64,000 bases of DNA, taken from assembly GCF_013404085.1 (NCBI RefSeq), contig NZ_JABFHO010000001.1, forward strand, positions 4,105,501-4,169,500. Reading direction: 5' to 3'. Below, piece by piece: positions 27,244-35,485 of the stretch (position 1 is its first letter; every line of letters starts with the position of its first letter). Source of the DNA: Winogradskyella helgolandensis. GTDB taxonomy: Bacteria > Bacteroidota > Bacteroidia > Flavobacteriales > Flavobacteriaceae. The notes beneath the pieces are model-generated. The model searched no databases, was not told where the DNA came from, and saw nothing but the letters and a program-made list of their open reading frames with translations. A program made the position numbers and the translations under genes.

Positions 27244-27935
27244 TAATTCGATAGTTTCTTTAATTCTTTCCCTAATATTTGATATCGTTCTTTTCCAAGC
27301 TCAGTTGATCTCAAAACAGCAGTTTTATCTTGATATAATTCGCTTTCGTCAAATTCTACTAATACTCTAGATTTGTCAGAAATATATTCATAAAGACTTT
27401 GTGAACCTTTTCTGAAATTTCTAAAACTGTATTTGTCATTCAATTCGCGAAATAAGCGACTCATCGAATAGTTTTCAGTAGTTTCTAAAATTTCTTCAAA
27501 GTTATGAGTTGAACTTGCGTATTGAGATTCTAATATAATTCTTATTTCGTTTAATGTGTTATTATATTCTTTTGTGTCATCGGAATAATTCATTTTCACT
27601 CCAATTTCGTGATTGTTTACTTGAGAATATTCATAAAGATTCATAGACGAAATTAAAAGGGAATCTTCGTTTAGATAAATTTTTGAATGTAAATTTTTTA
27701 TTGGGAATATCTTTATGTTATCAAAAGATTTTAGCCAATTAGCTTCATTATAATTCAGCTCTTTTTCTCTGTGTAGAATATATATATTGTCTACTCTTTT
27801 AAAAGCATCAGATAATCTAACTTTAATTCTTTGATTTAGTTTTAAATATGGTGTTACTAAAACTAAAAATTTTTCTGCTTTATTAAGTATCTTTTCTATT
27901 TCAAAAGAAATTTCTGTTGTTCCAATTATTTTCAA
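27243..27935 (-). CDS. Phospholipase D-like domain protein
   Basis: 230 residues, no signal. One HKD-type motif is visible: NLHSKIYLNEDSLLISSMNLYEYSQVNNHE (His ~102, Lys ~104, Asn-x-SS-x-N), as in PLD-family nucleases of bacterial defence and restriction modules. Only one HKD copy is present, so a dimer would be needed for catalysis. The C-terminal ~60 residues are unassigned. The upstream boundary belongs to site alpha (opening GTGTGTAATATAACC); the downstream boundary is truncated. Confidence 0.8.
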   Translation of the reverse strand: MKIIGTTEISFEIEKILNKAEKFLVLVTPYLKLNQRIKVRLSDAFKRVDNIYILHREKELNYNEANWLKSFDNIKIFPIKNLHSKIYLNEDSLLISSMNLYEYSQVNNHEIGVKMNYSDDTKEYNNTLNEIRIILESQYASSTHNFEEILETTENYSMSRLFRELNDKYSFRNFRKGSQSLYEYISDKSRVLVEFDESELYQDKTAVLRSTELGKERYQILGKELKKLSN

Positions 27936-27972
27936 TTTTTATGTTTTTGTAGGTTTTGGTTATATTACACAC

Positions 27973-28096
27973 AGGGTGATTGTATAGGGTTTTCTGCGTG
28001 TCTTAAGCGCCTAGTTTAGCAAATACAAACCACATATAGAATCTGTGAGGATTTTCGCAAGTAGGCTAGAACCAGCCATAAATTATATACGTTGTT
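27973..28096 (-). repeat. attC-like site alpha (minus strand)
   Basis: 124 bp. Opens after the DUF2971 gene with arm GTTGCCAAC followed by AACGTATATAATTTA, contains GGTTCTAGCCTACTTGCGAAAATCC and TTTGCTAAACTAGGCGCTTAA, and ends CTATACAATCAC before the next unit. Nearly collinear with forward sites M/N/I. The junction GTT has become CCT, so this end is probably no longer recombinogenic. Confidence 0.8.
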
Positions 28097-28107
28097 GGCA
28101 ACTGGCT

Positions 28108-28971
28108 TTATTTCAGTTCAAGGTTTGAATCAAAAATATCAAATTTGATATTAAACCTCTTTACTATTTCATTGATATTTTCTTTAGTCCAATTAGTTGA
28201 TTTTGGATGATGGACGATTTCAAAGTTATATTTTTCAAAATTTTCTAATTCAATTTTCGTTCCTGGATTATTATATGCTGAATTGTATAATTTCTCAATG
28301 TGACTTCTTGATATATTTGGTTTATAATTTATAGTTGGTATCTCTCTTTCCTTTTCTCTTGCAACTATTCTAAATTCATTTTCGTGTTTGAAACTAATGT
28401 CTTTTAAAAATACACTATCTGATAAGTTGTCAGTGTATTCTGTAATGTTATTTTTATCTTGAAAATTTAAATAATCTACAGGTGAGCAAATTAATTCTTT
28501 ACCGAATCCACTAGTTCTGTATCCGTTTTTAAGAATATTTTTTTTAAAATCAGAATATTTGATTCTAATAGCTAAACTTTTTGGGTCGCTGTACAAATTC
28601 CACATTGCAACGGATTCTGTTTGTTTATTTCCAATAACCCAACAACTAGCATAGTTGAATCTTTGTATTTTATTTAATTCATCTTGAATTTTATTCATAG
28701 TACCACCAAATGTATCAACAGTCATATATGTTCGTATATTATCAAACATTATATGATTATCAAATTCCTTTTTATGATTTTGAAATAATAAATGAATAGG
28801 TGAAATTCCCTCTCTTTTATCTTCGAATTTATCCAAACGAGTTAAATGAAATGATTTTAAAATAATTAAAGACAAGAATTTATGTAAGTCTAAATATTTC
28901 CATAAATAGTCCTCATCAGAAATTTGATTGTCATTAATAAACTTTATGTCTTTTTTGATTTCGTCTTTCAT
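28108..28971 (-). CDS. DUF2971-like protein carried by an intact-looking cassette
   Basis: 287 residues, soluble. 'LWKYLDLHKFLSLIILKSFHLTRLDKFED', 'ASCWVIGNKQTESVAMWNLYSDPKSLAIRIKYS' and 'FKHENEFRIVARE' match the general layout of DUF2971 proteins, which are common in accessory and defence-associated regions. Function unknown. Cassette start GTTGGCAACA is at 28989-28980 and the closing arm GTTGCCAAC at ~28094-28102, so the gene occupies an ~0.9 kb cassette on the minus strand. Confidence 0.75.
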   Translation of the reverse strand: MKDEIKKDIKFINDNQISDEDYLWKYLDLHKFLSLIILKSFHLTRLDKFEDKREGISPIHLLFQNHKKEFDNHIMFDNIRTYMTVDTFGGTMNKIQDELNKIQRFNYASCWVIGNKQTESVAMWNLYSDPKSLAIRIKYSDFKKNILKNGYRTSGFGKELICSPVDYLNFQDKNNITEYTDNLSDSVFLKDISFKHENEFRIVAREKEREIPTINYKPNISRSHIEKLYNSAYNNPGTKIELENFEKYNFEIVHHPKSTNWTKENINEIVKRFNIKFDIFDSNLELK

Positions 28972-29125
28972 TTTCGGCTTGTTGCCAACTCGTTATATAA
29001 TAACTTTTATTAACAATATCCTGTAAATAAGTCAGGATACAGAAACTTTCATGTTGTTTTAGTAATCTTTAAAATTACTAAATATTTTCAACTTTCATAT
29101 ACGTAAAGTCACGTACATTTTAACA

Positions 29126-29160
29126 AAAAAAAAGCACCTACAAAACTGTAAGTGCTTTTT
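29126..29160. terminator. Rho-independent terminator
   Basis: AAAAAGCACCTACA-AAAC-TGTAAGTGCTTTTT, 31 bp beyond the stop of the HAD gene (minus strand). Nearly the same sequence, including downstream CAAAATTTAT, recurs at 31431. Confidence 0.85.
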
Positions 29161-29190
29161 CAAAATTTATGTTTTCTAAGTTTTATCTCT

Positions 29191-29862
29191 TTAAAACAAC
29201 TTTGTAAGTTCAGCAAATTCATCAACTACTACAGTTGGTTTATAATCTACAATATTCTCATTATAGTTATAACCATAACTGACACCAATACTGTCCATGT
29301 TAGCATTCTGAGCGGCTAGAATATCATTTTTAGAGTCACCAACCATGATGCTTTTTTCTATCGTTGTATTCAATTCTTTTACTAAGTGTAACAATGGTGC
29401 TGCACTTGGTTTTTTCTCAGCTAAGGAATCTTCGCCTATCCAACGTTTAAAATATGTTGTAATCGCTAAGGTGTCTAAAATCGGTTCTATAAATCCGTAA
29501 GGTTTATTTGTGCATATCGCCATGTTATAGCCTTTTTTATCTAAACTTTTTAAGGTTTCTAAAACACCAGGATACATAAACGTATCAATACAAATGGCGT
29601 CTTTATAAGCCGCCAAATAGATATCAAATGCTTCTTTTAGCAAGGTGTCTGGCAACGCTTTATCTTGCATTCTATATTCTAGAGCTCTACGCACCAAAGG
29701 TTTTGCGCCATTGCCTATATAAGGTGTGACCTGTGCTATGGTTAAGGGATGTAAACTATAATGTTTCAACATTTTATTTACAGCCAAGGTCAAATCTGGA
29801 ATACTATTAATTAGTGTGCCATCAAAATCGAATATAATAAGGTCTTTATCTTTAAAATTCAC
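29191..29862 (-). CDS. HAD-family phosphoglycolate phosphatase-like hydrolase
   Basis: 223 residues. HAD motif I 'IIFDFDGTLINS' (nucleophile Asp ~13), motif II 'AICTNKP', motif III/IV 'KKPSAAPLLHLVKEL' and 'SIMVGDSKNDILAAQNA'. Cap insertion between ~20 and 90 gives subfamily I, like Gph/PGP. Probably dephosphorylates 2-phosphoglycolate or a similar small phosphate ester; substrate specificity is inferred from family only. Confidence 0.88.
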   Translation of the reverse strand: MNFKDKDLIIFDFDGTLINSIPDLTLAVNKMLKHYSLHPLTIAQVTPYIGNGAKPLVRRALEYRMQDKALPDTLLKEAFDIYLAAYKDAICIDTFMYPGVLETLKSLDKKGYNMAICTNKPYGFIEPILDTLAITTYFKRWIGEDSLAEKKPSAAPLLHLVKELNTTIEKSIMVGDSKNDILAAQNANMDSIGVSYGYNYNENIVDYKPTVVVDEFAELTKLF

Positions 29863-30077
29863 AATGTTTAATTTTACGCAAAGATGCGGAAGTTTTGGAT
29901 AAAATAAAGCTTATAAGTTCTGTAAAATTAGTCACGATTATGGGTGGTTTATAATCACAGACTCGTTTACAACAAATTCTTATTCTCGATAGTCATCTGC
30001 TCATTTTCAATCGTAAAATACAATCGAACTTATAGATTTTAAGATTTCATATGTGTTTTCAACTTCGAACAAAGGTT

Positions 30078-31277
30078 CTAAACATGTTTCAACTTTTGTT
30101 TAAGCATTTTGGCTGCAGACGTATAACCTCCTTCGGTGCCATCTACAAAGTGAGAATGTTTGGTCTTTCGATCTAACACATAACAAGACATCACAGAAGC
30201 ATGCGTGATATGAATACCATAAATGATTTTTTTGTCTTTTTCGAGTTGATTTAAATACGCGATAAAAAGATCTATTTTAGATTGTTCAGCTGTAAAAACC
30301 GTGTTAATCATACCATCGAGCATAAATGTATGCGATAATTGCCCTATTTGTTGTAAATAGTGTTTTCCATCATTTGAAAAGTTTAAATAGAATTTACCGA
30401 TCAGTGTTGACATCCATTTTTTAAAGACGTAGCTTAATTTTTGCTGATCAAGGCTAATCTTCATCTCCTCCCATATATTATGAATACTAAAATTTAATTT
30501 TAAATTAGTCGTTTTTATAGGTTGCCTGTTATCAAAAGTTCCAAAGAATCGATCCATCTCACTAATAACATCTTTATAAATTCGTCGTTGATCGTCTTCA
30601 TGTATAGCATCTAATAATAAACAGACTACTTTTTTTTGAGTTTGAATAGGCTTAATCTGCTTCCAACGACACTCCATGCCTTCTAAATTTAAAAGGGCTT
30701 TTTCAAAATGAGTTCTACTCTCTTCAAAATTTGTTTTTATTAAGTCCTCAGCCTTTTTTAAACCATTACCTAATACAATAGGAATCGATAATTGATTGGT
30801 TAGTTGGTGTTTTGCTATTTTTAAACCGAAGTCCTGACCCCTTAAATAATTAACGGAAATATGACCGACTCTAAGTATTAAATTGGTGTGATTCTTAATA
30901 TGAAGACTATAATTATCTAGAATTTGTATAATTCGTTCTAAAAATAAAGTGGGAATAATAAATGTAGCGCCATCACCTCCAAAAAAATAGGGTACTTCTA
31001 TGTTTTGCTTTTCTTTTCTGATAAAATTTAAAACGGAAATTATAGCTCCTGTAGCGGTTAGATTAACTTGATGGTGTTTGCCTTCATCAACCGCTTGTGT
31101 AGAATTTAAAATATCAACCACCACAACGTGCCACGTATTGGGCACTTCAGAAAAATAAGATTCAGTTTCCAATAACTCTGTAAGAGTATCAGTTGATTTT
31201 TTTAGTTGGTTATAAAATTTTATATTTTCCATTAGTACCGATACAAATTGCTTTCTTTTTCTTTGAAATGCTTTCAA
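30078..31277 (-). CDS. DUF3095 (nucleotide-cyclase-like) protein
   Basis: Up to 399 residues; an internal ATG at 31230-31232 (MENIKFYNQL) may be the true start, since the preceding 15 residues are only basic filler. 'WHVVVVDILNSTQAVDEGKHHQVNLTATGAI' and 'PYFFGGDGATFIIP' match DUF3095, a family related to class III adenylate/guanylate cyclases. The C-terminal half holds 'KIIYGIHITHASVMSCYVL' and 'HFVDGTEGGYTSAA'. Product nucleotide, if any, is unknown. Confidence 0.82.
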   Translation of the reverse strand: MKAFQRKRKQFVSVLMENIKFYNQLKKSTDTLTELLETESYFSEVPNTWHVVVVDILNSTQAVDEGKHHQVNLTATGAIISVLNFIRKEKQNIEVPYFFGGDGATFIIPTLFLERIIQILDNYSLHIKNHTNLILRVGHISVNYLRGQDFGLKIAKHQLTNQLSIPIVLGNGLKKAEDLIKTNFEESRTHFEKALLNLEGMECRWKQIKPIQTQKKVVCLLLDAIHEDDQRRIYKDVISEMDRFFGTFDNRQPIKTTNLKLNFSIHNIWEEMKISLDQQKLSYVFKKWMSTLIGKFYLNFSNDGKHYLQQIGQLSHTFMLDGMINTVFTAEQSKIDLFIAYLNQLEKDKKIIYGIHITHASVMSCYVLDRKTKHSHFVDGTEGGYTSAAKMLKQKLKHV

Positions 31278-31430
31278 TCTTTAGTTTCAAGCCGCTTTTA
31301 AACACACCATATCAACCGCGTTTAAAGACTACTAAATCCAATTATCTTAAATATAATCAATTTTAAAAGTATGCAACGTTATAAAATAATTGATAATTAT
31401 AGTTTGCTATTAATATATTTTATTCCAGAA

Positions 31431-31461
31431 AAAAAGCACTTACAAACTGCAAGTGCTTTTT
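31431..31461. terminator. Rho-independent terminator
   Basis: AAAAAGCACTTACAAACTGC-AAGTGCTTTTT, 24 bp past the stop of the M49 peptidase gene (minus strand); near-copy of the terminator at 29126. Confidence 0.85.
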
Positions 31462-31484
31462 CAAAATTTATATTAATTTACAAC

Positions 31485-33521
31485 TTAATTCACATCAGGA
31501 AGGTTATTATAATCCTTACTGTATCTTAACATCTGCTCAGCAAATGCATTTGGCTGTGTTACTTTAATTGCTGTAATCTCGCCAGCATCATCCATTTCAG
31601 GAACTAAAACCGGATTTACAAAACCACTGTATGGTGGTGATGGAAATTGCTTGTTACGCTCTAAAACCTCAGCATGAATGGCTTGATCTACTTTTACACC
31701 ATAACCTTCAACTAAAGCTTCAACAGCAGCGTAATCTCCTTCCGACTTAATACGTTGCGTTTCTCTTAACAATTGCCCGAATAAATCGTGTAATTTTTCG
31801 TAATCATTAATATTGAAGTATGTTTTCCCGTCTCTGGTTACTTTTTCAATAACGTTGTCTGCTTTTCCTTTTTCGAAAGCCCAAGCCGAAACCCATTGTC
31901 TGTTTCTCATGTGTGCTTCTTCAACATCGTCACCTAAATCTAAACGAATTAATTGTGTCATTAAACCATTTCTGATATAACCGTCAAAAGCCGCTTTACC
32001 TACTTTTTTCCAGTCTTCAACTAAACCTAAGTCTTGTAATTTAGAATCGTATAAATAATATAAACCAACTAAATCTGCACGACCTTCTTCTAAAGTAGAA
32101 GCGTATGTTTTAAGTGTTTCTTTAGTTTCACCAACGCCAGGATTTAATTGTCCTGAGGCATGTCCAATAACTTCATGTAATGCTGTGTGTAATTTATCTG
32201 CTATTTGTCCGTATTCTTCTTCGAGTTGTAACTCTTCTTCATCATGAACAAATTCTTTTAAACGACCAGAACCACCTGCATTATTATACGCATTAATAAT
32301 GTTTCCTAAGGATACTGATTTACTTCCAACGGCAGCTCTAATCCAGTTGGCATTTGGTAAATTAACACCAATTGGAGTGCTTGGAGATGAATCACCTGCT
32401 TCACCAGCAACGTTTACCACTTTGTAAGTCACACCAACAACACTGTCTTTTTTGTGTTCATCCATTAATGGTGAATTATCTTCAAACCATTGCGCGTTTT
32501 CAGACAATACAGCCATTTTTGCTGACATGTCAAAATCATTAATCTGAACTACGGTTTCGTAAGATCCTCTATACCCTAAAGGGTCGTTATACACTTCAAT
32601 AAAACTATTAATGTAATCTATATTACCTTCGGTTGCCGCTGTCCAAGCGACATTATAATCATCCCAAGTTTGTAAATCTCCTGTTTTGTAATAATCAATT
32701 AATAAACCTAAGGCATTGCCTTGTGCTTCGTTTTCTGCAACTCCTTGTGCTTTTTCTAACCACTTTACAATTTCGTCTATAGCTGCACCATATAAGCCGC
32801 CAGATTTATAAACGCGCTCTTTTAAAACTCCATTTTCTTTTACCAATTGTGAGTTTAAACCATAAGATAATGGCTTCTCTTGATCTGGAGAGACTTTCGT
32901 TTTGTAGAAATCTGCTACATCTTTATTGGTAACATCTGGACCATAAAAGTTAACGGCAGATTCTAAGACATTATCAATACCTTTAGCTTGATTCACTTTT
33001 TTAGAATCTTTATCATTGAATAAAACGTCAAATGCTTCACCTTCTAAAGTGGTATTGGTTGCAGTTAATAATTCATTTAAATACTCCTTACTAAAAGCGG
33101 GTTGTAATTTAGCATTAGAATAATGATGGTGAATACCATTACTAAACCAAACGCGTTTTAAAAAGCTTTCGAAATTAGACCAATCGTCCGTTGTTTTATC
33201 TCCTTCATAGTTGGTATAGATATTCTCTAAAGCATGTCTAATTTTAAGATTATGTCTGTAGTTTTGATCCCACATAATATCACGACCTTCAAGACCTGCT
33301 TGCGTTAAATAGTAAACTAGTTTTTGTTCCTTTAAGCTTAAGTTTTCCCAACCTGGTATTTGGTAACGTAAAATTTTAATGTCTGCAAATTCTTCAACAT
33401 TAAAACTAAAATCCGTTTCCGTAACTTCTACGGTTTCGGTTGGTGCTTCATTTGCTTCATTCTTACATGACACAAGTATTAAGGCAAGAAGACAGATTTT
33501 AAATAAGGATTTTAAATTCAT
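31485..33521 (-). CDS. M49-family dipeptidyl-peptidase III-like lipoprotein
   Basis: About 678 residues from the ATG at 33519-33521, chosen over a longer frame because it begins a lipoprotein signal (MNLKSLFKICLLALILVSCKN) and sits 24 nt behind a -7 box. The zinc motif HEVIGH is in 'LHTALHEVIGHASGQ', and the second motif is 'TLEEGRADLVGLYY' (cf. EECRAE of M49). Predicted periplasmic zinc peptidase that removes dipeptides from N-termini of peptides. Confidence 0.9.
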   Translation of the reverse strand: MNLKSLFKICLLALILVSCKNEANEAPTETVEVTETDFSFNVEEFADIKILRYQIPGWENLSLKEQKLVYYLTQAGLEGRDIMWDQNYRHNLKIRHALENIYTNYEGDKTTDDWSNFESFLKRVWFSNGIHHHYSNAKLQPAFSKEYLNELLTATNTTLEGEAFDVLFNDKDSKKVNQAKGIDNVLESAVNFYGPDVTNKDVADFYKTKVSPDQEKPLSYGLNSQLVKENGVLKERVYKSGGLYGAAIDEIVKWLEKAQGVAENEAQGNALGLLIDYYKTGDLQTWDDYNVAWTAATEGNIDYINSFIEVYNDPLGYRGSYETVVQINDFDMSAKMAVLSENAQWFEDNSPLMDEHKKDSVVGVTYKVVNVAGEAGDSSPSTPIGVNLPNANWIRAAVGSKSVSLGNIINAYNNAGGSGRLKEFVHDEEELQLEEEYGQIADKLHTALHEVIGHASGQLNPGVGETKETLKTYASTLEEGRADLVGLYYLYDSKLQDLGLVEDWKKVGKAAFDGYIRNGLMTQLIRLDLGDDVEEAHMRNRQWVSAWAFEKGKADNVIEKVTRDGKTYFNINDYEKLHDLFGQLLRETQRIKSEGDYAAVEALVEGYGVKVDQAIHAEVLERNKQFPSPPYSGFVNPVLVPEMDDAGEITAIKVTQPNAFAEQMLRYSKDYNNLPDVN

Positions 33522-33544
33522 AGGGTTTATATATTTGTTATACA

Positions 33545-33552
33545 CAAAGGTA
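33545..33552 (-). promoter_or_regulatory. -7 promoter box for the M49 peptidase gene
   Basis: TACCTTTG on the minus strand matches TAnnTTTG, 24 nt upstream of the chosen start. Confidence 0.55.
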
Positions 33553-33580
33553 ATGTATATATCACATATCATAAAATGAC

Positions 33581-33588
33581 TATCTTTG
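33581..33588 (+). promoter_or_regulatory. -7 promoter box for the SRPBCC gene
   Basis: TATCTTTG matches TAnnTTTG, 27 nt upstream of the + strand start; together with the box at 33545 it forms a divergent promoter pair. Confidence 0.6.
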
Positions 33589-33614
33589 ATAAACACAAAA
33601 AATAATCCCTATAA

Positions 33615-34634
33615 ATGAAAGCATTTAAATCCTTCCTCTTATTATTACTCATCCTTGTCATTGGAGTTTCAATTTATATTGCAGTGCAGCCAAATTCGTA
33701 CGAAGTAACGCGAACGCGAACCATAAAAGCACCAGCATCTGTTATTTATAACACTGTGGTAGATTTTAAGACTTGGAATTCGTGGAGTTCTTGGATTGAA
33801 ACTAATCCTGAAATAGTGGTAACACTAGGCGATACTACCAAAGGTGTTGGAGGTTCTTACACATGGAATGAAAATGGAGATGAAGGTTATATGAGCACGA
33901 CAGGTGTAAATCCTAATACCTCAATTACACAAGAGATGCAATTCGCAACGTATCCGAAATCTGATGTGAATTGGGATTTTAAAGCTAATGAAGATGGCAC
34001 TACGGATGTGACTTGGACAATTTCTGGCGATAATTTGCCTTTTGGATTTAAAATGTGGTCAGCCTTTTCTGGTGGAATGGAAAACCAAGTGGGACCTGAT
34101 TATGAACGCAGTTTAGAAAAACTAGATAGTGTAGTACTAGCTGACATGAAAGTATATACTATCAAAGTAGAAGGCACCACACAACACAGTGGAGGTTATT
34201 ATTTGTACAACACAGCATCTTGTAAATTCAGTGATTTTGAAAAAAATATGACCGCTATGTTACCAAAAGTTGGAGCCTACGCTATAACGCATAATGTTAC
34301 TATGGCTGGACCACCATTTATTTTATATCACAAATGGGATGAAGAAAATGATACTGTAATGTTCTCTACTTGTGTACCAACGAATTCTAGAATTATTACG
34401 GATGAAGCCGAAATTTTAACGGGTAAACTAGAATCATTTACAGCAGTAAGAACCGTTTTAAAAGGTAACTATTCTAATTTGAAAGAAGCTTGGGATACCA
34501 CTATGAATTATATTGCTGACAATAATTTAGAAATGATTGAAGGTGGACCAATGCTTGAAACCTATTTAACCGATCCTATGAGTGAGCAAAATCCTGCGAA
34601 TTGGATTACTGAAATTTATGTAGCAGTAAAGTAG
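33615..34634 (+). CDS. SRPBCC plus GyrI-like effector-binding domain protein
   Basis: 339 residues. An N-terminal hydrophobic anchor (5-25) is followed by a START/SRPBCC domain (~30-170, 'RTRTIKAPASVIYNTVVDFKTWNSWSSW') and a GyrI-like/AraC effector-binding domain (~180-335, 'GPPFILYHKWDEENDTV', 'TAVRTVLKGNYSNLKEAWD'). Both folds bind small hydrophobic ligands; a role in ligand sensing or detoxification is inference. The stop TAG abuts a 20-copy heptamer repeat. Confidence 0.87.
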   Translation: MKAFKSFLLLLLILVIGVSIYIAVQPNSYEVTRTRTIKAPASVIYNTVVDFKTWNSWSSWIETNPEIVVTLGDTTKGVGGSYTWNENGDEGYMSTTGVNPNTSITQEMQFATYPKSDVNWDFKANEDGTTDVTWTISGDNLPFGFKMWSAFSGGMENQVGPDYERSLEKLDSVVLADMKVYTIKVEGTTQHSGGYYLYNTASCKFSDFEKNMTAMLPKVGAYAITHNVTMAGPPFILYHKWDEENDTVMFSTCVPTNSRIITDEAEILTGKLESFTAVRTVLKGNYSNLKEAWDTTMNYIADNNLEMIEGGPMLETYLTDPMSEQNPANWITEIYVAVK

Positions 34635-34773
34635 TGTGAAGTGTGAAGTGTGAAGTGTGAAGTGTGAAGTGTGAAGTGTGAAGTGTGAAGTGTGAAGTGT
34701 GAAGTGTGAAGTGTGAAGTGTGAAGTGTGAAGTGTGAAGTGTGAAGTGTGAAGTGTGAAGTGTGAAGTGTGAA
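34634..34773. repeat. Tandem repeat, 20 perfect copies of GTGTGAA
   Basis: 140 bp: 20 perfect 7-bp units beginning on the last base of the SRPBCC stop codon, with a 2-bp partial copy after. Same copy number and same placement relative to a stop codon as the TTAGATGG repeat at 17587. Confidence 0.97.
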
Positions 34774-34915
34774 GTTAAAAAAATCTCGTTAAATCGTGAT
34801 TAAGAATATAACTAAATAACGTCGTGACTAAATAACTTAATTCCCTAGTTCTGATGTTTGAAGAGAATAGACTTCGAACCAACAACTATCAAAGACCAAC
34901 TAAAAACTAAAACAA

Positions 34916-35281
34916 TTGAAACAACTTATTCTCGTATTCCTTGGTGGTGGCTTTGGTAGCGTCCTGCGCTTTATAATTGGAAAATGGCTTAACAATTCTG
35001 AAACCGGAATTCCTTATGGAACTTTTGCAGCTAATGTAATTGGGAGTTTACTCATTGGAATTATTCTTGGCTTAGCGGCTAAAAATGAAACACTGTCCCA
35101 AAGTCAGACCTTGCTTTTAGCGACTGGGTTTTGTGGTGGTTTTACCACATTTTCCACGTTTGCTTATGAGAATCATGTATTTTTAAAATCGGGCGACTTT
35201 ATGAGCTTTGCCATTTATACTGTGGCGAGTTTTGTAGTTGGATTTTTGGCTGTGTTTTTAGGGATGTTTTTGGTGAAGTGA
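34916..35281 (+). CDS. crcB: Fluoride ion channel FluC/CrcB
   Basis: 121 residues, four TM segments. Family motifs GGGFGSVLRFIIGKWL, 'PYGTFAANVIGSLLIG' and the fluoride-path 'TGFCGGFTTFSTFAYEN' are intact. TTG start; no ATG is available upstream in frame. It exports fluoride as a dual-topology dimer. No fluoride riboswitch is recognisable in the 140 bp ahead of it. Confidence 0.95.
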   Translation: MKQLILVFLGGGFGSVLRFIIGKWLNNSETGIPYGTFAANVIGSLLIGIILGLAAKNETLSQSQTLLLATGFCGGFTTFSTFAYENHVFLKSGDFMSFAIYTVASFVVGFLAVFLGMFLVK

Positions 35282-35331
35282 TTTTGCTCTTGCTGATGTG
35301 TAAAGACGCAGAGTTGCAGAGTAAAAAAAGT

Positions 35332-35358
35332 TTCTCGCGAAGGCGCAAAGGCGCAAAG
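35332..35358. repeat. Dispersed intergenic repeat (GCGAAGGCGCAAAG)
   Basis: TTCTCGCGAAGGCGCAAAGG plus a further GCGCAAAG, a second copy of which occurs at 41917. Such short repeats recur between genes in many Flavobacteriia; no function assigned. Confidence 0.6.
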
Positions 35359-35485
35359 TTTGAATTACCTGAAGGTTTTACAAGGATTTACAAAATGGTA
35401 TGATGAAAAGAATGAATAAAATAGTTTCTATTAGGTCGTGTTTTGGCGCGATTCATTTTTAATAAAATTACTTTATATTTAAATC

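Larger units (their letters stand above)
25741..28989 (-). mobile_element. Decaying minus-strand cassette array of the same family as the 51-64 kb array
   Basis: Reading the minus strand from 28989 down: a DUF2971-type cassette, site alpha, a PLD-like gene, truncated site beta, a DTW gene, decayed site gamma, a membrane-protein gene, decayed site delta. Sites share inner sequence with sites I and N of the forward array. The DUF2971 cassette obeys the end-complementarity rule (opens GTTGGCAACA, closes with GTTGCCAAC); the 175-aa gene unit opens xTTACCACA and closes TGTGGTAAC. Other boundaries have lost their arms. Confidence 0.7.

Noticed and set aside
29100..29114. GTAAAGTCACGTA shared with 51044-51056 as an attachment repeat
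   Set aside because: The two 13-mers lie in opposite orientation relative to their arrays and have no further matching flanks; likely chance.
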